From: Macrothele yani
Lineage: Eukaryota; Arthropoda; Arachnida; Araneae; Macrothelidae
Assembly (NCBI GenBank): GCA_039090855.1
Contig: CM077034.1
Span: forward strand, 11,424,984 to 11,488,983
DNA length: 64,000 nt
Reading direction: 5' to 3'
In this document: positions 42,005 through 52,975 of the stretch, piece after piece
How positions within the stretch are numbered: the first letter of the stretch is position 1
Layout: each line of letters begins with the position of its first letter
Position numbers and translations under genes: made by a program
The notes under the pieces: model-generated
Databases searched by the model: none
What the model was told of the DNA's origin: nothing
What the model saw: only the letters and a program-made list of their open reading frames with translations

Positions 42005-45000
42005 TTGTTGCTCAGGGGTCATTCTCTTTCCCTGGCCATTTTGGATTCTCAGGGGTCATTCTCTTTCCCTGGCCATTTTGGATTCTCAGGGGTCATTCTC
42101 TTTCTCTGGCCATTTTGGATTCTCAGGGGTCATTCTCTTTCCCTGGCCATTTTGGATTCTCAGGGGTCATTCTCTTTCCCTGGCCATTTTGGATTCTCAG
42201 GGGTCATTCTCTTTCCCTGGCCATTTTGGATTCTCAGGGGTCATTCTCTTTCTCTGGCCATTTTGGATTCTCAGGGGTCATTCTCTTTCCCTGGCCATTT
42301 TGGATTCTCAGGGGTCATTCTCTTTCTCTGGCCATTTTGGATTCTCAGGGGTCATTCTCTTTCCCTGGCCATTTTGGATTCTCAGGGGTCATTCTCTTTT
42401 CCTGGCCATTTTAGATTCTCACGGGTCATTCTCTTTCCCTGGCCATTTTGGATTTTCAGGGGTCATTCTCTTTCCCTGGCAATTTTGGATTCTCAGGGGT
42501 CATTCTCTTTCCCTGGTCATTTTGGATTCTCAGGGGTCATTCTCTTCCCCTGGCCATTTTGGATTCTCAGGGATCATTCTCTTTCCCTGGCCATTTTGGA
42601 TTCTCAGGGGTCATTCTTTTCCCTGGCCATTTTGGATTCTCAGGGGTCATTCTCTTTCCCTGGCCATTTTGGATTCTCAGGGGTCATTCTCTTTCCCTGG
42701 CCATTTTGGATTCTCAGGGGTCATTCTCTTTCCCTGGCCTATTTGGATTCTCAGGGGTCATTCTCTTTCCCTGGCCATTTTGGATTCTCAGGGGTCATTC
42801 TCTTTCCCTGGCCATTTTGGATTCTCAGGGGTCATTCTCTTTCCCTGGCCATTTTGGATTCTCAGGGGTCATTCTCTTTCCCTGGCCATTTTGGATTCTC
42901 AGGGGTCATTCTCTTTCCCTGGCCATTTTGGATTCTCAGGGGTCATTCTCTTTCCCTGGCCATTTTGGATTCTCAGGGGTCATTCTCTTTCCCTGGTCAT
43001 TTTGGATTCTCAGGGGTCATTCTCTTTCCCTCGTCATTTTGGATTCTCAGGGATCATTCTCTTCCCGTGGCCATTTTGGATTCTTAGGGATCATTCTCTT
43101 TCCCTGGCCATTTTGGATTCTCAGGGGTCATTCTCTTTCCCTGGCCATTTTGCCCATTTTAGATTCTCAGGGGTCATTCTCTTTCCCTGGCCATTTTGCC
43201 CATTTTAGATTCTCAGTTGTCATTTTTTTTCCTGGCCATTTTGGATTCTCAGGGGTCATTCTCTTTCCCTGGCCATTTTGGATTCTCAGGGGTCATTCTC
43301 TTTCCCAGGCCATTTTGGATTCTCAGGGGTCATTCTCTTTCCCTGGCCATTTTGGATTCTCAGGGGTCATTCTCTTTCCCTGGCCATTTTGGATTCTCAG
43401 GTGTCATTCTCTTTCCCTGGCCATTTTGGATTCTCAGGGGTCATTCTCTTTCCCTGGCCATTTTGGATTCTCAGGGTCATTCTCTTTCCCTGGCCATTTT
43501 GGATTCTCAGGGGTCATTCTCTTTCCCTGGCCATTTTGGATTTTCAGGGGTCATTCTCTTTCCCTGGCCATTTTGGATTTTCAGGGGTCATTCTCTTTCC
43601 CTGGCCATTTTGGATTCTCAGGGGTCATTCTTTTCCCTGGCCATTTTGGATTCTCAGGGGTCATTCTCTTTCCCTGGCCATTTTGGATTCTCAGGGGTCA
43701 TTCTCTTTCCCTGGCCATTTTGGATTCTCAGGGGTCATTCTCTTTCCCTGGCCATTTTGGATTCTCAGGGGTCATTCTCTTTCCCTGGCCTATTTGGATT
43801 CTCAGGGGTCATTCTCTTTCCCTGGCCATTTTGGATTCTCAGGGGTCATTCTCTTTCCCTGGCCATTTTGGATTCTCAGGGTCATTCTCTTTCCCTGGCC
43901 ATTTTGGATTCTCAGGGGTCATTCTCTTTCCCTGGCCATTTTGGATTCTCAGGGGTCATTCTCTTTCCCAGGCCATTTTGGATTCTCAGGGGTCATTCTC
44001 TTTCCCTGGCCATTTTGGATTCTCAGGGGTCATTCTCTTTCCCTGGCCATTTTGGATTCTCAGGGGTCATTCTCTTTCCCTGGCCATTTTGGATTCTCAG
44101 GGGTCATTCTCTTTCCCTGGTCATTTTGGATTCTCAGGGGTCATTCTCTTTCCCTCGTCATTTTGGATTCTCAGGGGTCATTCTCTTCCCGTGGCCATTT
44201 TGGATTCTCAGGGATCATTCTCTTTCCCTGGCCATTTTGGATTCTCAGGGGTCATTCTCTTTCCCTGGCCATTTTGCCCATTTTAGATTCTCAGGGGTCA
44301 TTCTCTTTCCCTGGCCATTTTGCCCATTTTAGATTCTCAGTTGTCATTTTTTTCCTGGCCATTTTGGATTCTCAGGGGTCATTCTCTTTCCCTGGCCATT
44401 TTGGATTCTCAGGGGTCATTCTCTTTCCCTGGCCATTTTGGATTCTCAGGGGTCATTGTCTTTCCCTGGCCATTTTGGATTCTCAGGGGTCATTGTCTTT
44501 CCCTGGCCATTTTGGATTCTCAGGGGTCATTCTCTTTCCCTGGCCATTTTGGATTCTCAGGGGTCATTCTCTTTCCCTGGCCATTTTGGATTATCAGGGA
44601 TCATTCTCTTTCCCTGGCCATTTTGGATTCTCAGGGTCATTCTCTTTCCCTGGCCATTTTGGATTCTCAGGGGTCATTCTCTTTCCCTGGCCATTTTGGA
44701 TTTTCAGGGGTCATTCTCTTTCCCTGGCCATTTTGGATTGTCAGGGGTCATTCTTTTCCCTGGCCATTTTGAATTCTCAGGGGTCATTCTCTTTCCCTGG
44801 CCATTTTGGATTCTCAGGGGTCATTCTCTTTCCCTGGCCATTTTGGATTTTCAGGGGTCATTCTCTTTCCCTGGCCATTTTGGATTCTCAGGGGTCATTC
44901 TTTTCCCTGGCCATTTTGGATTCTCAGGGGTCATTCTCTTTCCCGGGCCATTTTGGATTCTCAGGGGTCATTCTCTTTCCCTGGCCATTTTGGATTCTCA

Positions 45001-47325
45001 GGGGTCATTCTCTTTCCCTGGCCATTTTGGATTCTCAGGGTCATTCTCTTTCCCAGGCCATTTTGGATTCTCAGGGGTCATTCTCTTTCCCTGGCCATTT
45101 TGGATTCTCAGGGGTCATTCTCTTTCCCTGGCCATTTTGGATTCTCAGGGGTCATTCTCTTTCCCTGGCCATTTTGGATTCTTAGGGGTCATTCTCTTTC
45201 CCTGGCCATTTTGGATTCTCAGGGGTCATTCTCTTTCCCTGGCCATTTTGGATTCTCAGGGTCATTCTCTTTCCCTGGCCATTTTGGATTCTCAGGGGTC
45301 ATTCTCTTTCCTGGCCATTTTGGATTTTCAGGGGTCATTCTCTTTCCCTGGCCATTTTGGATTCTCAGGGGTCATTCTCTTTCCTGGCCATTTTGGATTC
45401 TCAGGGGTCATTCTCTTTCCCTGGCCATTTTGGATTTTCAGGGGTCATTCTCTTTCCCTGGCCATTTTGGATTCTCAGGGGTCATTCTCTTTCCCTGGCC
45501 ATTTTGGATTCTCAGCTGTCATTCTCTTTCCCTGGCCATTTTGGATTCTCAGCTGTCTTTCTCTTTTCCTGGCCATTTTGGATTCTTGGGGTCATTCTCT
45601 TTCCCTGGCCATTTTGCCCATTTTGGATTCTCAGGGGTCATTCTCTTTCCCTCGTCATTTTGGATTCTCAGGGATCATTCTCTTCCCGTGGCCATTTTGG
45701 ATTCTTAGGGATCATTCTCTTTCCCTGGCCATTTTGGATTCTCAGGGGTCATTCTCTTTCCCAGGCCATTTTGGATTCTCAGGGGTCATTCTCTTTCCCT
45801 GGCCATTTTGGATTCTCAGGGGTCATTCTCTTTCCCTGGCCATTTTGGATTCTCAGGGGTCATTCTCTTTCCCTGGCCATTTTGGATTCTCAGGGGTCAT
45901 TCTCTTTCCCTGGCCATTTTGGATTATCAGGGATCATTCTCTTTCCCTGGCCATTTTGGATTCTCAGGGTCATTCTCTTTCCCTGGCCATTTTGGATTCT
46001 CAGGGGTCATTCTCTTTCCCTGGCCATTTTGGATTTTCAGGGGTCATTCTCTTTCCCTGGCCATTTTGGATTGTCAGGGGTCATTCTTTTCCCTGGCCAT
46101 TTTGAATTCTCAGGGGTCATTCTCTTTCCCTGGCCATTTTGGATTCTCAGGGGTCATTCTCTTTCCCTGGCCATTTTGGATTTTCAGGGGTCATTCTCTT
46201 TCCCTGGCCATTTTGGATTCTCAGGGGTCATTCTTTTCCCTGGCCATTTTGGATTCTCAGGGGTCATTCTCTTTCCCTGGCCATTTTGGATTCTCAGGGG
46301 TCATTCTCTTTCCCTGGCCATTTTGGATTCTCAGGGGTCATTCTCTTTCCCTGGCCATTTTGGATTCTCAGGGGTCATTCTCTTTCCCAGGCCATTTTGG
46401 ATTCTCAGGGGTCATTCTCTTTCCCTGGCCATTTTGGATTCTCAGGGGTCATTCTCTTTCCCTGGCCATTTTGGATTCTCAGGGGTCATTCTCTTTCCCT
46501 GGCCATTTTGGATTCTTAGGGGTCATTCTCTTTCCCTGGCCATTTTGGATTCTCAGGGGTCATTCTCTTTCCCTGGCCATTTTGGATTCTCAGGGTCATT
46601 CTCTTTCCCTGGCCATTTTGGATTCTCAGGGGTCATTCTCTTTCCCTGGCCATTTTGGATTTTCAGGGGTCATTCTCTTTCCCTGGCCATTTTGGATTCT
46701 CAGGGGTCATTCTCTTTCCCTGGCCATTTTGGATTCTCAGGGGTCATTCTCTTTCCCTGGCCATTTTGGATTTTCAGGGGTCATTCTCTTTCCCTGGCCA
46801 TTTTGGATTCTCAGGGGTCATTCTCTTTCCCTGGCCATTTTGGATTCTCAGGGGTCATTCTCTTTCCCTGGCCATTTTGGATTTTCAGGGGTCATTCTCT
46901 TTCCCTGGCCATTTTGGATTCTCAGGGGTCATTCTCTTTCCCTGGCCATTTTGGATTCTCAGGGGTCATTCTCTTTTCCTGGCCATTTTGGATTTTCAGG
47001 GGTCATTCTCTTTTCCTGGCCATTTTGGATTTTCAGGGGTCATTCTCTTTCCCTGGCCATTTTGGATTCTCAGGGGTCATTCTCTTTTCCTGGCCATTTT
47101 GGATTTTCAGGGGTCATTCTGTTTCCCTGGCCATTTTGGATTCTCAGCTGTCATTCTCTTTCCCTGGCCGTTTTGGATTCTTAGGGGTCATTCTTTTTCC
47201 CTGGCCGTTTTGGATTCTTAGGGGTCATTCTCTTTCCCTGGCCATTTTGGATTCTCAGGGGTCATTCTCTTTCCCTGGCCATTTTGGATTCTCAGGGGTC
47301 ATTCTCTTTCCCTGGACATTTTGGA
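42005..47325. repeat. 37-bp minisatellite, about 143 units, inside a hAT transposase gene
   Basis: Unit ATTCTCAGGGGTCATTCTCT-TTCCCTGGCCATTTTGG. Variants include TTTTCAGG, a 36-bp form lacking one G, a form lacking a CT, and an expanded form with CCATTTTGCCCATTTTAGA. The unit has no stop in any plus frame, so ORFs up to 658 codons run through in all three frames. These are not genes. On the minus strand the left and right edges are continuous with hAT coding sequence (MTPEQQ and NESKMSRERE), so the unit is a hAT segment that expanded. Confidence 0.95.
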
Positions 47326-48123
47326 TTCATTAAGTTTGCCAAGTAGTGGCAAGGCTGAAGTGCTAGATCCATCTTTTTTTTTTTTTTTTTTTATCACCGG
47401 TGTATATGGTTCAAGATCTGCGTTTTCCATAAGATCTTGCCACAGTTCCACCCCCTCAGAAATGTTTGTTTGTTCAGCCTGGAGAATGTCAAGTACTCTA
47501 TTAACCACTTTTAGCCATTTTAGCATGTGTACTGCATCTTTGTAAATGATTACATTCTCTGGAATCTTATTTATGTTTGGGGGAATTTGCAGATCATTTG
47601 AGTGCTCAGAGGTTTGAATTTCCACATACTCTGGATAGTTTTACACATAAACATTTATGCAATCCGTTTGTGAATTCCGACGTGTTGCATTTGGCAGTTG
47701 TGGCACAAGTCCACCCATTTCTTTCAACAATTCGTGGGGGTGATGATGATTGCGGAAATACTTCTGCACCTCTACTATGTGCTTCAAAGCAGCTTTGTTC
47801 GTAACTTCCTCAGCTAGGAGATTAACATAATGTGCAGAGCACCCATAAGTCACCAAGGTTTCATATTTCAGTTCCAAGAGTTCTCTCATTTTTACCATCC
47901 TATTTTTATTATCAGCACATACGGCAAAAACATTTCCCCCGAGTGTAGTCTTGCAGTATTCAATTCCAGTCTTGGCAATTTCCGCACAATATGCCGAAGT
48001 TTTTTTATTACTCTCGCAGTCTATAGCACTTAAAAAAAAAAAAAAAACCCAGCTTGTCCCAGTGTGAATGCTTGTTACAATTATGGCATCATTATTAACA
48101 TTTGACCACCCATCCAACATCAA
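47299..48123 (-). pseudogene. hAT transposase, DUF659-type central region, split part 1
   Basis: On the minus strand MMLDGWSNVNNDAIIVTSIH, later VFAVCADNKNRMVKMRELLE and TYGCSAHYVNLLAEEV, match the DUF659 block of hAT-like transposases (DGWS, TDNA.NM, GC.AH.LNL). The frame stays open to the minisatellite except for a TAA at 47641-47643, then EIQTSEHSNDLQIPPNINK and LDILQAEQTNISEGVELWQD. An A-run at 48030-48045 encodes a Phe run and may hide an indel. The N-terminal BED-type finger is absent. Confidence 0.82.
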
Positions 48124-48239
48124 AGTGATGATAAATTAATGGCGTCCTGTCTCCGTACGATGTCATCAAACCACCATCCCTAACTGTACAATAAAAACTT
48201 TATTTACAATAAAAGATATGATTTAAAAAAATTTAAAAG

Positions 48240-48290
48240 GGCAAGATCTTTCGGGGCTACAATAGCACCCGTCCTCAGGCTAACCAACAG
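48240..48290 (-). ncRNA. Hammerhead-ribozyme-like core in PLE family 2
   Basis: Minus strand: CTGAGGA, then a stem GGG-GCT/AGC-CCC with small loop, then CGAAA. This matches the CUGANGA...GAAA conserved core. The closing pair next to the core is C.C instead of G-C, and stems I and III were not resolved, so catalysis is doubtful. Hammerhead motifs are known in canonical EN+ PLEs. Confidence 0.4.
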
Positions 48291-49219
48291 TGCCACAGAG
48301 CCCTCGGAAGCGCCGCAATATATAACCAGTCCCCCATGGAGACCCACAATGCATTTGTTCAAAAACACAGGTGATGCCAATTGAGGAAAACAGCAAAACA
48401 GAAAGTAATTCAAATAATATAGTTGATTAATTAAGTAAGGTCCTCTTCTTCAGTAGGTTGAAGGGGAGAAGTAATTATTTTCCTCCATAGTCTAGGAACA
48501 AAAACAGGTAAGTTGCAACAGGTAGTACCATAAGAAATAATATACAGACTCTCTGTAAAAAAGACGGTTTGTTTGTTAACAATAGAGGAAAGTACTATTG
48601 TATTAGGCCAATCGGGAGAATAACCTCCCTGGCGAACAGCTGTAGTAAATGATGCAGAAATGGAGTCAGTTCGAAGTGTATATTTGCGTTCTGACAATCT
48701 AATGTTCAGACTTCTAAGGGTAGAACCTATGTAGTATTTAATATCTTCGTTAGGGGCCGAGGGAAGCAATGGGATACGATATATTCCTGCTTTATTCAAA
48801 GTTGCGACTGGATCTCTGTCGTTACGTATGGTTGAAAAAATGTTTTTGGTGCAAATTCCAAATTTAATATTGTATTAATGACATACTTTCCGTAATATGG
48901 AAACCACGGGAGGGATGAAGTCAACTTTACCAACGTATACAGGAGATACGACCTCTGTTGACAACGTCGTAAATCTTAGTCTTTGAAATTTCTCTAGAAG
49001 TTCCCGAAAGAAGCAGGCGGAATATCCAAATGATATGGCCAAGTTCTGTATAAAAGCTAGTTCGTCCTGACGTATCTTACGGGTAGAGGAATGAGTAAAC
49101 ACACGTTTAATTAAAAAACGTAAGGCTGAAGCTTTATGTTCCGCGGGCTGGGAAGAAACAAAAAGTATAAGACAAGGTATGAAGGTCGGTTTTCTATAGA
49201 CAGATAATTTGATAAGATT

Positions 49220-49283
49220 AGATGTCAAGTCACGAGTCAATTTACCCTTCCTGGACATCTTATTGACTCGTGACTTGACATCT
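49220..49283. repeat. Perfect 22-bp inverted repeat at the PLE family 2 edge
   Basis: AGATGTCAAGTCACGAGTCA-AT (49220-49241) is exactly complementary to 49262-49283, with a 20-nt loop. It lies where the PLE frame ends. Confidence 0.92.
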
Positions 49284-49299
49284 GACCAAGTCTCAAGTT

Positions 49300-49395
49300 T
49301 CCGAATAATTTAAATATAATCATCACAGGATTCGCTAGTCAAAGCAACCAGGATTCATGGTGGTGTAGTGGTTAGCATACCCGGGCGCAGAGTTG
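49300..49395. repeat. SINE-B fragment
   Basis: GGTGGTGTAGTGGTTAGCAT (A-box side) with the flank TCACAGGATTCGCTAGTCAA, which matches in reverse the sequence near 9535-9560. Truncated before the B box. Confidence 0.6.
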
Positions 49396-49399
49396 TATA

Positions 49400-50980
49400 A
49401 ACATAAATGTATCTGCAACCATTAAAACAGAAAACTTTAATAATCTAAAGCAACTTATGGGAATTTACTAGGAAATTTTTTTCATTTATAGCAAATTTTC
49501 GGAGAAAACTCTTCTCCTTCTTCAGGCTCTCTTGTTGTTGTCACTTTTTGCTTGTCACTATCAGGGTTACGGTTTACCTTGACGGTTACGGTTAACCTTG
49601 ACGGTTTAGGTTATTTTTCAACAAATCCTGCCAGATGTTAGGCAGGGAAAATCCTTTGCAGTCATTGATGATGGAATTTTGATTTTTCTCAATCTCTATT
49701 CCTTCTTTCAGTTTTCTTTTTTGGAAATTGCTTTGGAAACTGATGACTTTAAGGGAATTCCAATCCATGCTGTGCCCAGTTTCTCTAACATGCCTATCTA
49801 ATCCAGTCTTGTTGGAGCAATTTTTTATAGCTGCTTTATGCTCAGCTATAAGAGTTTCTAGTCTGCGACCTGTTTCACCTATGTAAGATAGTCCACAACT
49901 ACAATTTACTTCATAAACTACTCCTTGCATTTTTAAAATATCTTCTTCTCTTTCAACTATTTTAGGGAAAAAAATTTTAACTTTGTTCTCTAAACTTGGA
50001 GCTAGCCTAATATTGTATTTTTTACTAATTCTCTTTAAAGCCTCAAATAAACCTTTGTGATAAGAAATTTTTCTAGTGAATTTTACTTGTTGCTTTTGTG
50101 GGTTCTTCTTACCATTAAAATTCAGAAGCTTCTCAATTTCTTCTTTAGGATAGTTATTCTCTGCAAGTATGACTTTAAGCTCTTCTTTATGGGCTTCTTT
50201 TTTATCTGCAGTAGAAACTATTTTATTAATTTTTTCTAAAAACTGACTTGCTACATTTTTCTTAATAGAAACTGGATGATAGGAATTGAAATCCAGTAGT
50301 CTTTTAGTATTTATTGGATTTTAAACCAAATAGTGAGGAATTTTTCATCTTCATAATAGATAGTAATATCTAAGAAGTTTATTCTTTCTTTTTGAAGTTC
50401 AATAGTGAACTTAAGGGAATCATCTAATTCATTGAATGAGTCTAGAATTCTTTCTGGAACAATTTCTGAGCTATCTATTATAAATAAGATGTCATCCATG
50501 TATCTGCTATATAAGCAGAAGTATGTGGGTTGTACTAGTATCTTTTCTTCTAGTTTTCCCACATAATAGTTAGCTAAGAGTGGGGAGAGTGGGGAGCCCA
50601 TAGCTATCCCCGATTTTTGAATGAAAAAAGTTTTCCCAAATTGAAAGTAGTTGTTCTGCAAAGAGAAAGTAAGCATTTCAAAAATTCCTAATGTTTTTTT
50701 CCTTGTTGTGAAAAACTATTAGGTCTGCCAAGTCTTCCGCTATAAAGTCTATAAGTTGATCTATATTAATGTGAGTATACATAGACACTATATCTAAACT
50801 ACCCATAATAGGAGAATCTAATTTAGGAAGAAGTTCTAGTTTTTCTTTTAGCTGCATTGAGTTTTTAATCAAGTTAGGTGGCTCTTTTAAAAGATTCTGA
50901 AGGTGTGACTTTAAAAAATAGTTTAGATTTGAAAGAATATAGTTTTTTGAGTCTATTATTGGTCTAATTGGTTGCTGCAA
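49400..50980 (-). mobile_element. Penelope-like element, family 3 (RT plus C-terminal GIY-YIG endonuclease)
   Basis: On the minus strand the RT shows GSLDIVSMYTHINID (motif A), SGIAMGSPLSPLLANYYVG (motif B) and YSRYMDDILFIIDSSE (motif C, both Asp kept), in two frames (50980-50678 and 50676-50311). A shift near 50330 leads to NTKRLLDFNSYHPVSIKKN, then a linker and the endonuclease VVYEVNCSCGLSYIGETGRR then LDRHVRETGH (49930-49592). The N-terminal part before 50980 is missing. The enzyme would nick DNA and copy the element RNA. Frameshifts make this copy inactive. Confidence 0.88.
49480..49545 (-). ncRNA. Hammerhead-like core in PLE family 3
   Basis: Minus strand: GCCTGAAGA, an extra A, the 6-bp stem GGAGAA/TTCTCC, then CGAAAAT. 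This keeps CUGANGA, stem II and GAAA of the hammerhead fold, with one extra base at the junction. A stem III of ATTT/AAAT is possible. It lies about 50-90 nt after the endonuclease stop. Confidence 0.4.
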
Positions 50981-50984
50981 ACCC

Positions 50985-51385
50985 GCGAATCATGATAACA
51001 ATAGAATAAGATAATTTTAAGAAAAATTAATATAACAATAAGTAATTAATAGAACATTACAGATTCCAGAGAGGACAAAAGTACATTACGACTGAATGCA
51101 TAGAAATGTGTGTAAAATGGAATTCAAGGCCAAAAGTTTAAAATATTGGACTATGAACCTCATAAAAACAAGAGACTAATTAAAGAAAGTTTTTATATCT
51201 AGAAAAGCAGTTCCATTAATGAACCTTCAAACATTATAAATAGCATTTTCAACAACTTAATTCAAAAATAGTAGACTTATAAAATACATAAGGAAAATAT
51301 TTTAATATAATAACTGGCAGTTGCGAGAGGAACTTGGCAATAAAATGCAATAAAATTTAAAGTTTTTCTGTGTAAACGAAGCTTT
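50985..51385. other. AT-rich intronic stretch
   Basis: Nothing is recognised in either strand. Confidence 0.5.
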
Positions 51386-51389
51386 TGTT

Positions 51390-51590
51390 ACAGTTCCTAT
51401 ATATTGAGAGCAGGCCTCGATAAAATCAAGAGGCCAGAAATGTCTGTAAAAACAAAAGAACTCGCTATCGGAAGATGTGAAAAATAGTTGAACATTCTCA
51501 CGTTAAGATAGAATTAAATATATTAATCTGAGTAAAGCCTTGAGTAAGTGTTTTAATTGCTGTAAATAACATTTTTATTTTTTAATCTAA
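51390..51590 (-). repeat. Diverged inverted copy of the 187-bp repeat
   Basis: CAGAAATGTCTGTAAAAACA and GAGTAAAGCCTTGAGTAAGT correspond in reverse to the unit at 53705-55745, so the repeat exists about 2 kb upstream of the main array, on the other side of ENT exon 2. Confidence 0.65.
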
Positions 51591-51862
51591 AAGCCAAAAC
51601 TAAACTATCTGCAAAATCTGCTAATAATTTGGAAATTATCCGCGTACGGCGTACTGCGACAAAATCTGCTAATAATTTGGAAACTATCCGCTTACGTCTA
51701 TATTCTGCGACTCTGCCTGGGCGCTATCTGGGAGATGCGGGTTCGATTCCCTCTCCAGGACGACAAAATTTTAAAGTTTCTGGATGTTATCTGACTTACC
51801 ATCCTTGTCATATTTACACCAAAAAAACAGATTGTCATCTTCAAAATTTGTATTGTATAGTG

Positions 51863-52975
51863 CAGGGGTGCACAACCTTTTTATAAGTGGGGGCCCAGTT
51901 TATTTTTACATAATAAGTGGCGGGCCGCAAGTTACCTTTTCACATAGGCACTTGCCAAACCCTACCGCTAAAGCTAATTTTACTATTATCCGAATAACCT
52001 ATTTTACCAGCAGACAAAAAATGTGTTTCAATACCATTTTTGTGTCCTCTAAATGGTTTAAATCCATTTTTGAAGTTTCTTGGCAAATTGTGTTATTAAG
52101 TTATCAAATTACTGATTTACAATCAACTTACTCCTAATTGGAAAAGGTTTAGGGGTATATAAAATAAAATAATACTATCACAAGGTTGTAAAATTTTTAT
52201 TTTTACAAAAAACAGAATTCTTAACATCAAAGTATATAAAAAATTAAAATCAGTATATCGTCAAACTGACCATCAAATCAAGTAGTAGCCTAATGCTCTT
52301 AATGAGATGCTTGGCATTGTTTATTTTTCAATAGTCTGTCAATATCAGGTTCAATGTTAGAGATGGTAATGCGCAAGTTTCCCTCCAATAGTGTATCACT
52401 TAAACGGGAACGACACTTTGACTTTATTTGTTTCATCAAAGAAAACGATTGCTCGCATAAGTAGGTACTTCCAAACAACGTTGCCGTTTTGAAAGCATGA
52501 TCTTTGAGCAATTTCATTTCTTTCGGTAAGTAATTTTGTAAAATTCTAGGAGAGAAACTTCAGAGTATTTTGTTTTTAACTCATTGTTACACTGAAGATC
52601 AATTAATTCCATCTGGAAATCTAGTGGCACTGACGCAACGTCAGTAGTGAATGGTAGAGAAAACATATCAAACAAAACCTCAAATTTTCTTATATCTTCA
52701 AATCGTCTTTTAAACTCATTGTGAAGGTCCACTACAAGAGATGCATATTTAGCCACATTTACATGGAATTCAGAACTTTCAACAAAACTTTTCATTGTTG
52801 GAAAATTTGCTAGTTAACGAAACATTTTTATAATTTTCTTATTTCAACTAGGGCCTACAATAATGGGAAAAAATCTCATCATTCACAATATATATATTCA
52901 CGTTTTCAATAGTATAAAATATTTATCCGCGGGCCGCATAAACTGACTTTGAGGGCCGCGGGTTGTGCACCCCTG
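51863..52975 (-). mobile_element. Short hAT element with intact ends and 8-bp TSD
   Basis: Terminal inverted repeats CAGGGGTGCACAACC at 51863-51877 and its complement at 52961-52975. The 8-bp target duplication GTATAGTG (51855-51862 and 52976-52983) is diagnostic of hAT. Length 1,113 bp, with only the transposase C-terminus left, so it would depend on an enzyme supplied elsewhere. Confidence 0.95.
52299..52795 (-). pseudogene. hAT transposase C-terminal remnant (GTF2IRD2/ZBED5-like lineage)
   Basis: SSEFHVNVAKYASLVVDLHN then EFKRRFEDIRKFEVLFDMFS (52795-52514), and after a frame break TLFGSTYLCEQSFSLMKQIK then SKCRSRLSDTLL (52517-52299). The last block is the hAT dimerisation region of the lineage behind GTF2IRD2 and ZBED5-like genes. 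The catalytic domain was lost by internal deletion. Confidence 0.85.

Larger units (their letters stand above)
48195..49283 (-). mobile_element. Penelope-like element fragment, family 2 (C-terminal endonuclease)
   Basis: On the minus strand LSVYRKPTFIPCLILFVSSQ and KASALRFLIKRVFTHS (49258-48875) are the post-catalytic part of a PLE reverse transcriptase. After a frame break, a GIY-YIG endonuclease follows (AGIYRIPL, IKYYIGSTLRSLNIRLSERK, 48799-48431). This order is canonical for EN+ PLEs. The catalytic RT motifs are not present. A hammerhead-like core lies downstream. Confidence 0.8.

Noticed and set aside
41916..47333. Very long overlapping ORFs (up to 658 codons) in all three plus frames
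   Set aside because: They follow from a 37-bp unit with no stop codon on that strand. 37 is not a multiple of 3, so every frame cycles through the same units. No start context, no domain, and edges are continuous with antisense hAT sequence.
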